DNA of 64,000 nucleotides from Sulfuracidifex tepidarius (GTDB lineage: Archaea; Thermoproteota; Thermoprotei_A; Sulfolobales; Sulfolobaceae). The position numbers and the translations under genes were made by a program. The notes under the pieces were generated by a model. It did not search any database. It was not told the DNA's origin and saw only the letters and a list, made by a program, of their open reading frames with translations. The first letter of the stretch is position 1. Every line of letters begins with the position of its first letter. Below are positions 34,735 to 43,507 of the stretch, piece after piece. The stretch spans positions 820,875 to 884,874 of the forward strand of contig NZ_AP018929.1 of NCBI RefSeq assembly GCF_008326425.1. The letters run 5' to 3'.

Positions 34735-36000
34735 CTGACTTCCTCCCCGCCACGGCGAGGGTTCCCCTCATCGGTTCGTGTTTACATCTCTCATTTGAGG
34801 GGCAGTCGAGAGGGTCAGAGAACCCCTATTTAGGTTCATGATTGCAATAACGTCACGGTCGTTCTCGTAACCGCAAGACGGAAAGCGGAAAAATACCTAT
34901 GAGAGATCTCCTCCATCCTTTTCCTACTTTTAGGGCATGAAACGGAAGAGTAACTGGGATTCACGAATTCTACGACCGCCACGCTTCCTAGCTTGCCACA
35001 CTATCCAGTACTGAACACGACGGTACTGCATTAAATACAGTTTATCACGAAACTCTTTAGATAATTTATCAACATTCTTAATTAGGTTCTTGAGGTTCTC
35101 CAACTTAATAACGTTGGCACCGAAATCCTCAGCAACCTCAACAACCCACTTTCCCACTTTTCTAGCATCCTCCGTAATCCTCTTAGCCTTTTGATGAAGA
35201 GAACGAATCCTGTGAAGAATCCTCTCGTTCTCCCTCCACCTCCTTGGGTACTTCTTCTGCAAATTCTCAGCTGAAGACTTGCAGTGATGAACTTCAAGCC
35301 TAGTTGGGATCCTAACATAATGAGTATCATCATTTCCTACGACTACCTCACCCATGTTAACATCAACAGCAACACTTTCCCTTGGTTCATCTCTCTCCAA
35401 CGGTTTGTCAAAAACGACCTTGAGGAAAGCATTGTCTCCTTTAACTATTAGACGTGCTTCTTCATCCTCCAAATCATGTAGTCCTTGAGGTTCCTGGGAT
35501 AACCCAGTGGTAGTTTTCACCAACACTCGCTATCCTAACAGTCATGTTATCGAAGTCCACGCTATAGCTCGCTCTAGGGTAGCCACACTGTAGGTTTGTA
35601 CACTCTCGGGAAACGTCCTCTTCTCGGGTTGTTGTACCAACCCTTGTATATCGCGAGAGCATCCCTATAACAGTCCTCAGCAACCTTTGATGGTAGGTCG
35701 TATTCCTCTCTTAACTTCGTGTATAACTCCTCGTGGACTTTTCCTAACACTCCCTTCTCTTCCGGGTTCGGAACATTTTCCTTCAACCAAAATAACGAAA
35801 AACGTATTGCTTTCACGTAGTTGTTCACGAGGGCTAGGAGGGGTTCAGAGAGAGCGATCTTCATAGAAACAGTAGCTCTGATCGCTTTAACCCTCCCAGC
35901 CATTAAAAAAAGAATTTCGAAAAAAGAAGTATTTAAACAAAGGGGACTATCCATCCCCGCCTCAGAGAGGCGAGGCTTTCCGCCCCCTTAACCCCCTTTT
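34735..36000 (-). mobile_element. Decayed TnpB-only IS200/IS605 element, second family
   Basis: The right end at 34735-34775 (GACTTCCTCCCCGCCACGGC) and left end at 35935-35998 (CCATCCCCGCCTCAGAGAGG...CCGCCCCCTTAACCCCC) bracket one broken tnpB. Right-end sequence differs from families A and B and matches the solo ends at 29.68 and 38.92 kb. Confidence 0.7.
34930..35907 (-). pseudogene. tnpB: tnpB pseudogene, second family
   Basis: Pieces in three frames form one TnpB. The N-terminal part begins [21 protein letters not shown], the middle includes [18 protein letters not shown], RuvC I is [14 protein letters not shown], and RuvC II is [12 protein letters not shown]. The zinc ribbon and last RuvC motif are lost in the final frame ([13 protein letters not shown]). 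It is not the same subfamily as the intact TnpB at 23.1 kb. Confidence 0.75.
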
Positions 36001-36140
36001 TCTGTAATTGAAATTAAGACTCAAGGCGTCTAAAGCCATCAATTCCCATGGTATTAAAACAAAATTTTCTACCAGCAGTTTCATACACAAAGAGGGAAAA
36101 AATCTTCTTCATGTTCAAACGTGAGCTGAAGGAGAAAGCT

Positions 36141-36542
36141 CTACCTCCTCTGACCTTCTTCTCTGACCTCCTCCTGTTTCTTCGGCATTGCCAAGTTTGA
36201 CGAAGGTGCCATGAAGCCTTCTATAGCGTTTCCCACTGCGAGAACTGATTGAAGCAGGTCTCTATAGTATTTTTCGCCAATAGAATCTGAAAATACTGCC
36301 CTCTCTAGATACGACAGTGAAGCCATTACGTTCTCGTCTGCGAAGCTCCTCATGTCCTCCCTTAGGATATTGAACTCAGTTTCTGCATATCCCTTGACGT
36401 CATCAACGGAGAGAGACGTCTTCACCAAGTCCTCCTCTCCCCTCATTGAGAGGAACAGCCCTATCCTGGCTATGTTCTCCAACCTTTCGAGGTACCTTCC
36501 AGCCCAGAAGATCTTGTACCCAGTGGACTTACTCTGCGTCAA
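36141..36542 (-). CDS. Alpha-E domain protein (short form)
   Basis: A 133-residue all-helical protein starting with GYKIFWAGRYLERLENIARI, the hallmark of the alpha-E domain (COG2307). It is much shorter than the bacterial form of about 310 residues, covering only the N-terminal repeat. It overlaps the transglutaminase gene by 14 bases and belongs to a three-gene operon with it and the ATP-grasp gene, the standard association of this domain. The cluster is thought to act in peptide or amide-bond formation, but its substrate is not known. Confidence 0.8.
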   Translation of the reverse strand: MTQSKSTGYKIFWAGRYLERLENIARIGLFLSMRGEEDLVKTSLSVDDVKGYAETEFNILREDMRSFADENVMASLSYLERAVFSDSIGEKYYRDLLQSVLAVGNAIEGFMAPSSNLAMPKKQEEVREEGQRR

Positions 36543-37353
36543 CTTTCACCTCTAACCTGCTCAATCTCCCCTTTCCTGAACTGATGAATGAACCCTTAAT
36601 GGGGGGCGTGTCGTTGTAGTCCCTTCCCACGGCGAACTTGACATACCCAATGTCGTAAAGGATCCCCCTGGTAGGGTCTATCGGAACCCATCCCGCAGGA
36701 GAGAGGAACTCCACCCAAGCATGGGTCACCTTAGGGTTTTTATCCACTAATCCCATGACGTATCTGGCTGGCACGCCTGAAGCCCTGAGGATACCTATGG
36801 TAACGTGGGCGAAGTCCTGGCAAACCCCCTTACCTATTTTGAAGCTCTTCGACGCCTCAGTGTCTATGTAAGTGGATCCCGGCTCATACTCCATCCTTTC
36901 CCTAACTAAAGATACGACGTTCCTGATTAGCTCGTCTAACGTGTGTGATGATCTCCTAACCTTAGTTCCAATCTCGGAGAAGAAATCCACGTCTATCAGG
37001 TCACTCGAGAAGAGGTACCTCTCTTCGCCTATCCTACAAGGGAGGACGCAGTCAACCATGGGGACTCTCCTAACCTCTACCTTACTCTGACTACTAATGA
37101 CTAACGATGTGTGCTGTTCCGTGACTTTTATCCTGTAATTTATGTTCCCGAATGAGTCGGTGAACCTGACCTTATGGCCCTCTGGCTCTGTCCCCACTTC
37201 CTCGTGGATTAACCTCTGGTTCCCTGAAGGATACGGCACGATCTTCACTATGTTGTCGTTAAGCAAAACCACACTTTCGTACTCATAAACAGCCTTGTAC
37301 GTGACGCTCAGCAAAGTCTTCTCTTCCTGCATCTTAGCTCTCATCTGATCCAT
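36529..37353 (-). CDS. Transglutaminase-like cysteine protease family protein
   Basis: 274 residues: an N-terminal beta-rich bacterial transglutaminase-like region, then the catalytic domain with KGVCQDFAHVTIGILRASGVPARYV (Cys) and THAWVEFLSPAGWVPIDPT (His and Asp). The triad is complete. It overlaps both neighbours. Members of this family paired with circularly permuted ATP-grasp and alpha-E proteins form a conserved module found also in bacteria. Confidence 0.85.
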   Translation of the reverse strand: MDQMRAKMQEEKTLLSVTYKAVYEYESVVLLNDNIVKIVPYPSGNQRLIHEEVGTEPEGHKVRFTDSFGNINYRIKVTEQHTSLVISSQSKVEVRRVPMVDCVLPCRIGEERYLFSSDLIDVDFFSEIGTKVRRSSHTLDELIRNVVSLVRERMEYEPGSTYIDTEASKSFKIGKGVCQDFAHVTIGILRASGVPARYVMGLVDKNPKVTHAWVEFLSPAGWVPIDPTRGILYDIGYVKFAVGRDYNDTPPIKGSFISSGKGRLSRLEVKVDAE

Positions 37354-38627
37354 ACAGGCTTCACCAGTCCTCCGGAGCTGTTGTTTGTGACCCTGCTCCC
37401 CACCGGGGCGACTCTTGACAGAACTGAGTCGGCTGTACCCTCTGTGAACGTGAAGAACCTGAGGTCTGCGTAAGTCTCATAAAACCGGTCATCTATGACT
37501 GAAAGAACTGTATCGAAGTCTAATAGTTCTTGCGCTATGAACTCGGTGGGGTTCTTCCTCAGCTCCTTCAAGACGACCGCCCTCTTGTTCACGTCTAACT
37601 CAGACATTATGAAAGTGCCGGTGCCACCGTACCCTTCTCTCCTCTTCAGGACTAGCTTCTCTATGACGTCTTCATTTATCTCCTCTACTGGGAAGGAGAA
37701 GGGTTGCCTCAACTTCGGCTTTATACCGTAATCCTCCATTATCTTGGGCATGAAACAGAATGTCATCTTATCGTCCGCTATCCCAGTACCGGGGGAGTTG
37801 ACTATGTTCACGTCTCCCCTCAAGTAAGCCTTCATTAACCCAGGTGTTAACACGTCCAAATCCTCTATCCTCCTATATATTACGTCAACTTTCACGTCGC
37901 CCTCCAGCGTTTTTGCCAACACCTCACCTCCTTCATAACGTAAATCTGATGGTTCGACCATCAACAAGTTCAGCCTGTCAGAATAGAACTTATGCTCGAA
38001 ATACGCTGAGTTATACGTACCGTCAGTCAAAATCGCTATCACGGGGTCCCTGGTGTCAGAAGCCCTAATCAAGGTACGCATCATGGTTAACATCGCTTGC
38101 TTAGACTTCATCCCGAGCTTCAGCACTGACTCCACTATCTCTTGAGATCTCTTAGCGTAACTCATACCCGAGGGTACCCTTACGTTGTCCTCCAGGATTA
38201 AGGGCTCCCCCTTGACCTTCACTATGTCCTCTCCCATGATGTATACGTAAATCCCATGAGGGGGATCGAAGCCGAACATCTCGGGTCTGAAGTAAGGCGA
38301 CTTGACCACCAGCTCCTCGTTAAGTCTGGACGGCTTATCATGGTAGATGTCGTAAAGCAGGCGATTCAGGGCATCCATCCTCTTGCTCAGTTCCACCCCT
38401 ATTTCGTTGAACTCCCCGGAGTTCAGAACCCTTGGTATTGGGTCTATCTTAACAGGTCTGAAGAAGTACCCCGTGTAGAAAGTGAAACCCGATAATGAAG
38501 CTAATCTGTTCACCAAACTTGCTACTTCTGTCGGGTTTACCGTATTCAATTTTTCAATTATTTCTTTATATCTTGAATCATTATACTCAAAGAACTCATC
38601 ATTTTCTGACAACTTTATATCAAACAT
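37341..38627 (-). CDS. Circularly permuted ATP-grasp protein (COG2308)
   Basis: A 428-residue protein of the CP-ATP-grasp type 2 family. Family segments are PRVLNSGEFNEIGVELSKRM, LVKSPYFRPEMFGFDPPHGIYVYI, AILTDGTYNSAYFEHKF and the C-terminal LKRREGYGGTGTFIM, with the glycine-rich ATP loop. First gene of the operon with transglutaminase and alpha-E proteins. The ATP-grasp fold suggests carboxylate-amine ligation, and the transglutaminase might cleave or transfer the product. Confidence 0.85.
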   Translation of the reverse strand: MFDIKLSENDEFFEYNDSRYKEIIEKLNTVNPTEVASLVNRLASLSGFTFYTGYFFRPVKIDPIPRVLNSGEFNEIGVELSKRMDALNRLLYDIYHDKPSRLNEELVVKSPYFRPEMFGFDPPHGIYVYIMGEDIVKVKGEPLILEDNVRVPSGMSYAKRSQEIVESVLKLGMKSKQAMLTMMRTLIRASDTRDPVIAILTDGTYNSAYFEHKFYSDRLNLLMVEPSDLRYEGGEVLAKTLEGDVKVDVIYRRIEDLDVLTPGLMKAYLRGDVNIVNSPGTGIADDKMTFCFMPKIMEDYGIKPKLRQPFSFPVEEINEDVIEKLVLKRREGYGGTGTFIMSELDVNKRAVVLKELRKNPTEFIAQELLDFDTVLSVIDDRFYETYADLRFFTFTEGTADSVLSRVAPVGSRVTNNSSGGLVKPVWIR

Positions 38628-39118
38628 CGAATCCTATCTGCCTTATCCAATAGTTAAGCCTTTCTTCAGTTTGCATAAAAACTTTTCATATTACGGTGTT
38701 CTGTTTCATCAATACCGTGATCTAAATAGAAAGTTTATACTTAACAAGGGTTATTGAAAGGAAATATTTTATAGGAATATAGCCATTTTATCTATATCTA
38801 AAGGAAAATATAGATAAAAGAGGAGAATTTTTAAACCGTTAATAAAGAAAATCTATTGAAAAATATTGAACTAAACTACAACGCTTGATCACTTTATGTA
38901 TGACAAAGTGAAGAACAAGCCTCACCCTTTAGGGCGGGGAGGAGGTCAGTTGGAGCTTTGCTCCCGTAATGATCTTTTCTACTCTATTTTCGTTTTACTT
39001 CCTCGCTCAATTTATACATAATCCTTACGGTATGACACTAACTTCTATTATCTTAGTAGTTTCGTATATTATAAAATTTTCTTAAATAATGAGCCTGCAA
39101 TAAAGTCATTACGAAAGA
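38628..39118. other. Intergenic region with a solo element right end
   Basis: About 490 AT-rich bases. At 38915-38948 the sequence CTCACCCTTTAGGGCGGGGAGG is a right-end hairpin of the second TnpB family on its own, with no left partner. No supported gene. AT-rich boxes near 38760-38870 probably hold promoter elements. Confidence 0.5.
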
Positions 39119-39277
39119 ATGTTAATTGCGTTATGTAAAGAGGACGGGATAACGGTTAGGGAATTAATAAATAGGTCAAAAATCAGTTCTTCAGCTTACC
39201 GTTCTCCTCTAGATTTCCTAATAAACATAAGATTAGCCAAGATCGAGAAAGGCGGAGAGAAAAGAGATGATAGTTAG
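39119..39277 (+). pseudogene. Winged-helix protein, 5' part (frameshifted)
   Basis: 52 residues: LIALCKEDGITVRELINRSKISSSAYRSPLDFLINIRLAKIEKGG, a winged-helix DNA-binding domain up to the wing. The wing's second strand (MIVRLTNNGREVCKKL) lies in another frame that begins inside this one at 39267. The two probably formed one regulator of about 105 residues. If translated as it stands, two coupled small proteins would result. Confidence 0.55.
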
Positions 39278-39446
39278 ACTAACTAATAACGGTAGAGAAG
39301 TTTGCAAAAAGCTCCAAGAACTTTATGATATATTAAAAAATATGAAACATACAATAGAAATTTACTCTGGGCTATCATTACCTATAGATGAGTTGGAGAA
39401 ACTTGTTGATAAATACCTTATTATAGAGGTACACCGCCAAGAATAA
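39267..39446 (+). pseudogene. Winged-helix protein, 3' part
   Basis: 59 residues starting MIVRLTNNGREVCKKLQELYDIL and ending in a helix (IDELEKLVDKYLII). It completes the wing and the last helix of the preceding frame. It ends TAATG, sharing bases with the next start, so the three small genes were an operon. Confidence 0.55.
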
Positions 39447-39583
39447 TGGCGATAGCAAACGATGACGAGGAAGCTAGGAACAAATTTTTAGACTTATCCG
39501 ATAAAACTGACTTTAATAGGGAGTCTGATTTCCCTAAGGCTATAATATTTCTAACAAGAGATATGTTGAAACACTATTTATGA
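39446..39583 (+). CDS. Small acidic protein of unknown function
   Basis: 45 residues (MAIANDDEEARNKFLDLSDK, then FPKAIIFLTRDMLKHYL), starting within the stop codon of the preceding frame (TAATG). The stop overlaps the convergent AbrB-type gene by 10 bases. Plasmid-like small-gene context. No family recognised. Confidence 0.5.
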   Translation: MAIANDDEEARNKFLDLSDKTDFNRESDFPKAIIFLTRDMLKHYL

Positions 39584-40178
39584 TTCAATTCATCAACTTC
39601 CTTCTTTATTTCCTCCGGTAACATGTTGTAAACTTTCCTCATCTCCTCCCAATTTAAGAGGTGGTACCATTTAGCCTTCTTAGCTTTAACTTTGCGGGGG
39701 TTAAGGGGGCGAAAGTCCCCTTCCGTTAGGGAGGGGATGGATAGCCCCCTTATAGAAACGGTTTTATATTTGTATGTCAAAATTTCCTTAGACCTTGGCT
39801 GTAAGAGCTGGGTCAGTACCCTCGGGACTGGGGGAACTTACGCTTGTGGAGAGGAACCCTCCGTAACCCCTCTTCCACACGGTGCATCAGAGAACGGTTC
39901 CGTTCGATGGAACCTCCGCTGTGGGTGAAGGGGGATCGAGGTTCCTCTGAGAAGCAGGAAATCTCCATCGTGAGGTGGGGATGCCCCGTCCGTAAGGGCG
40001 GGGTGAGTTCACTTAACAAATAGTCCCCGTCATTCAATTCCAACTCCTTAGCCTTCTCCATGGGGACGGTTACCCTATAAGTAATATACTCTTTCCCGTT
40101 TTTCTTGCTCTTAGTTACGGAGACTTTACTTACGAAAACTATTTCCTTTTCCAATCGTTTAGTTTCCATGATTATCAC
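39574..40178 (-). pseudogene. AbrB/SpoVT-type DNA-binding protein split by a MITE
   Basis: The N-terminal swapped-hairpin domain (KEIVFVSKVSVTKSKKNGKE, then YITYRVTVPMEKAKELELNDGDYLL) ends at 40013, and the C-terminal part (KAKWYHLLNWEEMRKVYNML, then PEEIKKEVDELNH) resumes at 39690, with the 322-base MITE between. AbrB-type proteins of this size act as antitoxins or regulators. The insertion replaces the C-terminal third with MITE-encoded residues. Confidence 0.8.
39691..40012 (+). mobile_element. MITE, IS200/IS605 family A, copy 2
   Basis: 322 bases, one base different from copy 1 at 29741, again directly after TTTAAC and ending GAGTTCAC. The flanking would-be guide begins TTAACAAATAGTCCCCG. 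It interrupts the AbrB-type gene. The near-identity shows that this type moved recently, with transposase supplied in trans by a TnpA such as the one at 22.7 kb. Confidence 0.9.
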
Positions 40179-40487
40179 TTTCTACCAAAAACTCATAAAT
40201 CTTGTTATGAATAAAATGATTCTGGCAGAATGTGGCTAAATGCAGTATCGAGACACTTAATGCAATACTAGTAGCAGTTTACGACGCTACCAACGGTTCA
40301 TTATCGGCTCACATCCCTTTAGAAGCAGTATTGAGGAGGTTCCCAGGAATAAGGAAGAAACAGTAACGCTACTCATTTTTCAGTACTATTATTCCTGAAG
40401 AGATATTAAACGAAAAGAGGAAAGTTTTTAAATACATTTTCTATTTCATTTACTATGGGTTGTGAGAACTGGAAGATAAGGTTCCTA

Positions 40488-40761
40488 ATGAAAAAAGGCC
40501 AGAAGCTACGAAGAGTTCACGGACTACGCTTTAGATAACTTCAGCGACAAACTGTTAATGCTCGTTCTAGAGAAATTGGAACTATTACAAGAAAATCCTT
40601 TCAGGTATGCTAGAGAGAAGCTAGGAAAGGATATTTACGGAAATAATATGTTCTCAATAGAGGTTACGGGAGATATAAGGGTGCTTTATAGCGTTGACTC
40701 AAAAAACTGTATCGTATTTATTTGGGAGGTTGGGTCTCATAAGAAGGCTTACGGGCGTTAG
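40488..40761 (+). pseudogene. RelE/ParE-like toxin, convergent TA pair copy 2 (frameshift near start)
   Basis: The body (LLQENPFRYAREKLGKDIYGNN, then FSIEVTGDIRVLYSVDSKNC and WEVGSHKKAYGR) is very close to copy 1 at 25193-25432. The natural start is ATG 40488, followed by a run of six A. With five A the frame reads MKKARSYEEFTDYALDNFSD straight into the toxin body, while with six it stops. Otherwise translation could begin at ATG 40558 and give 67 residues. A slippery A run at a toxin start could be decay, sequencing error or a phase switch. Confidence 0.65.
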
Positions 40762-40921
40762 CCTTTTCCCTAGCTCTCTTTAATAAGTCCTCCTTAAACT
40801 TCTTAAAGTCCTCCTCATTCTCAATTTCCAGGAACCTATTACCGTACTCATCTTCAACAATTCTCATATGTATAAATCTCTCACAGAGGTTATTAAAGGT
40901 GCAGTCTAGAATAAACTCCAC
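40718..40921 (-). CDS. Putative antitoxin, convergent TA pair copy 2
   Basis: 67 residues. The region RIVEDEYGNRFLEIENEEDFKKFKEDLL and the end KPSYETQPPK match copy 1 (KIVEDKDGERFLELESKEDLKKF and RPCETQSPK). It overlaps the toxin's 3' end by 44 bases on the opposite strand, as copy 1 does. Conservation of both overlapping frames in two copies supports the pair as a unit. Confidence 0.6.
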   Translation of the reverse strand: MEFILDCTFNNLCERFIHMRIVEDEYGNRFLEIENEEDFKKFKEDLLKRAREKANARKPSYETQPPK

Positions 40922-40965
40922 AGTTTACTGAAACAAATCCTAAACCGTAACGCCATTACTACTTC

Positions 40966-41079
40966 TTATTCACACTTCTTAGCCTTGAAATAATGCTTAT
41001 ATACCATTTCTTTAATCTGGGCAATTTTTTGACTTTGCATTCTTTGATAAGCATTTTTTGGTGTATGACCTTTTACCAT
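40966..41079 (-). CDS. Short basic helical peptide, probably a gene remnant
   Basis: 37 residues (MVKGHTPKNAYQRMQSQKIA, then QIKEMVYKHYFKAKKC). The frame stays open a few codons upstream (VPILYE) but has no better start. It looks like the C-terminus of a plasmid-type protein. Low confidence. Confidence 0.3.
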   Translation of the reverse strand: MVKGHTPKNAYQRMQSQKIAQIKEMVYKHYFKAKKCE

Positions 41080-41421
41080 TTCATATAGTATAGGTACACT
41101 AGGTTAAAAATTTTCAATATCGATTATAGATATAAAGTTATATAACTAGGCGTTATCGCTCTGTCATTAATCCTGCCAGAATCTCTGATTTTTTACAGAG
41201 AAGGGCAAGCTCTTATGGAAAGTAAGGATATATAACAATAGCATCATTAATCCTACTGGAAGGGATAAAGAAAACTAATCTTCTAATGTACTGTTGAGAC
41301 CTAACAATATTTTTAATCCTGCTTAAGGAGAATTTAGATTATTATGCAGAAGGTAGAACTTTATGATAAATTAAAGATATATATTGCAAAGATATATATT
41401 GCTAGGAGATGGTGCTGCACA
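41080..41421. other. AT-rich region without a supported gene
   Basis: About 340 bases. It contains scattered TATA-like stretches and two exact tandem copies of AAAGATATATATTGC at 41373-41402, close to the end of MITE copy 3. No gene or RNA supported. Confidence 0.4.
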
Positions 41422-41732
41422 GTGAAATACCCCGCCCTCACGGACGGGCATCCCCACCTCGCGATGGGGATTTCCTGCTTCTCAGAGCAACCTCGATCCC
41501 CCTTGACCCGTAGCGGAGGTTCCACCAAGGAACCGTTCTGTAATGCCTCGTGTGGAGGGATTACGGAGATTTTGCTCTCCACAGGCTTAAGTCCCCCAGT
41601 CGCGATGGTACGACCCAGCTCTTATAGCCGAGGTCTAGGAATATTATTGTTTTTTAGTATAAAACGTTTTTATAAGGGCTATCCATTCCCTCCCTGATGG
41701 AAGGAAACTTTCGCCCCCTTAACCCCCGTAAA
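41422..41732 (-). mobile_element. MITE, IS200/IS605 family A, divergent copy 3
   Basis: 311 bases on the minus strand, starting after TTTAAC (complement at 41733-41738) and ending TTCAC at 41422. The end hairpins and the inner stems (CACCTCGCGATGGGG, GGAACC-type arms) are like copies 1 and 2 but with many substitutions, so it is older. It lies at the truncated end of the integrase pseudogene. The flanking would-be guide begins TGTGCAGCACCATCTCC. Confidence 0.8.
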
Positions 41733-41764
41733 GTTAAAGGAAATTGAAGAGGCTTTAAGAATTG

Positions 41765-42600
41765 ATGAAGGGACAGCTTTCATACTTTCTTACGAAATCT
41801 TCACGGTAAGGTAAGTATTTATCCATAAAACCAAGTTGCCGTTTTCTCATGTAAAAAGCTGATGTAAGCCCTCTTCGTTTCGCTCTTTTTCATGATTTTA
41901 ATAATTCTGTGTTCTAGTCCAATCTGACCTACTCTTAAGTTTAAAACCTCACCGACACGCAAACCTGTCTCGGAAAGAAGTAAGAATAGAACCTTAGCTC
42001 CTAAGTCATTGATGCTGTTGAAAATTTTCTTCAAAATATCTAATGATGAAGAAGGAGGTTTGTAGTTGAACTTCCCTTTATTTGAAGGAATCATAAAACT
42101 CTTTGCTACCCCGGAATTTTTCGGCTTTATTATTTCCTTAATGAATAGTTTAAGGGTCGTTGCATAATGCCCTTGCTTTATTTAGATTATCGCTTTGCAG
42201 GTCCAGCATATATTCCTTAATTCTTTCAGGAGTAAGCTCATAGTTCAAATCAGATAATATTCTCCTTATATTTTGAATATGCTCATCTGCGGTCCTTTTT
42301 GCCCTATTTTCTCTTACATATCTCTCAAATAATTCGATGCCATCTTTAGTGACGATATAACTATTAGATGATGACTTAAGATAATCCCCTAAGCACTGCC
42401 ATATTAAATTAATGAAAAAATTACGGAAACCCTCGTCCTTAACTGCTTTAACTACTACGCTTAAAGCAATGGTCGGGTCAACTTCGACGGTCCTTAAGCC
42501 GTAAATAATATCTGAGAGCTCCTCAATAGTAAGAAGTTCTGCAGCTTTCTCAACTACCTCATCTGGGATCCTCCGGATCTTCCCATTGATGTAGGTTAAG
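41765..42600 (-). pseudogene. Tyrosine-recombinase integrase, broken
   Basis: Reading three frames in turn gives one integrase. The N-terminal helical part includes AAELLTIEELSDIIYGLRTV, the SAM-like core-binding part includes KDGIELFERYVRENRAKRTA, and FLLLSETGLRVGEVLNLRVGQIG holds the first catalytic arginine. SFLHEKTATWF and DKYLPYREDFVRKYES follow. There are frameshifts near 42170 and 41820. The C-terminal H-x2-R and Tyr motifs are missing, and the sequence stops at the MITE. It is of the pNOB8/plasmid-like archaeal kind and not related closely to the SSV-type fragments. Confidence 0.7.
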
Positions 42601-42796
42601 CGTACTTCTGTTTACCTATTTTATTTGAAATGTAAGATAGCCCCTCCTTTTCTACCGCTTTTTTAGTATCTTTAACTTCTTATCGTCGTCTAACTTTGAA
42701 ACGTCGATTTTTTTAGCATAAAATGTATAACCCCCTTTGTATATTCTACGTAGTTGCAAATTTAACGCTCACAGTTGCATGAACGTAAAATTTCTC

Positions 42797-43066
42797 TTAA
42801 AGATCGTTAAAATAGGGCTCGAGCCGGGACTTGAACCCTGGACCACTGGGTCCATAAGCTCCGGCCTCGCAAGAGCAGCTGAACCTTATCCAGTTACCAT
42901 TAATCAGTATCTCTGTATGATGATACTGTCCAGGCCTGCTGTTACTTTCTACGTCACCGCTTATCTTAATAACTCCATATTCATCAACATCCACAAGTAT
43001 AATCCTTACCCTCTTATCTGTAGATACATATACATATTTAGTATTAGCAGTGATGCTAATGCTCAT
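42797..43066 (-). CDS. Small beta-rich protein running into the att sequence
   Basis: 89 residues beginning MSISITANTKYVYVSTDKRV, with IILVDVDEYGVIKISGDVES and INGNWIRFSCSC; the last 15 or so residues are coded by the tRNA-like att repeat (SGPGFKSRLEP). The original C-terminus may have been different before integration. No family recognised. Confidence 0.45.
   Translation of the reverse strand: MSISITANTKYVYVSTDKRVRIILVDVDEYGVIKISGDVESNSRPGQYHHTEILINGNWIRFSCSCEAGAYGPSGPGFKSRLEPYFNDL
42815..42855 (-). repeat. Left att copy: 3' half of a tRNA
   Basis: The minus strand ends GGGTTCAAGTCCCGGCTCG-AGCCC, a T arm and acceptor 3' strand, with a preceding TGGACCC. The same sequence in the same orientation, with a few differences, is at 47490-47530. 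Together they bracket the AT-rich cassette as attL/attR-like direct repeats. No complementary 5' acceptor strand is present here. Confidence 0.7.
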
Positions 43067-43115
43067 TCTTCCACCTCTAACGTAACGTACTTTAGCTTTT
43101 TCTTCAATTCTGTGA

Positions 43116-43331
43116 GCTCATCGTTCGGAACCCCCATACATTCTAACTAATGAGGAATCTAATCTACGTTTCTTCATCAAAGAACTTAGGGCAGAGGGAT
43201 TCATTGAGGATGAGTACATTGGTAATAGACATATAATTAAGCTTACAAAAGACGGAGAGAACTACGAAATTGCTGCAAAGTTGATAGAAGATGAGAGCTA
43301 TCTAGACGACTTGGACTTATTCTTGCGGTAG
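43116..43331 (+). pseudogene. Winged-helix protein fragment
   Basis: An open frame without a start codon, coding LRFFIKELRAEGFIEDEYIG, then NRHIIKLTKDGENYEIAAKL and a tail ending LDDLDLFLR. The LTKDGENY wing is typical of small archaeal winged-helix proteins. Its N-terminal half is lost. Confidence 0.45.
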
Positions 43332-43507
43332 AGAATAGTTAGAACAAACTCCTAACTTTATCAACTTTTTTCTCATTTTTATAATAAAAATCCTAAGTAA
43401 CATAAACTACCCAGTTTAATAAGAAAAATTGAATAACTTTAGTGGGCTAAGAACAGAACTACTAGCAAAATATCCAGCCTGCGACCAATGTATAGCCTAA
43501 GAATTTC

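Noticed and set aside
42815-42900. A possible full tRNA gene on the minus strand, because ACTGGATAAGG upstream looks like a D loop.
   Set aside because: No 5' strand able to pair with CGAGCCC is found and the anticodon stem does not form; it is better explained as a tRNA half used as an attachment site.
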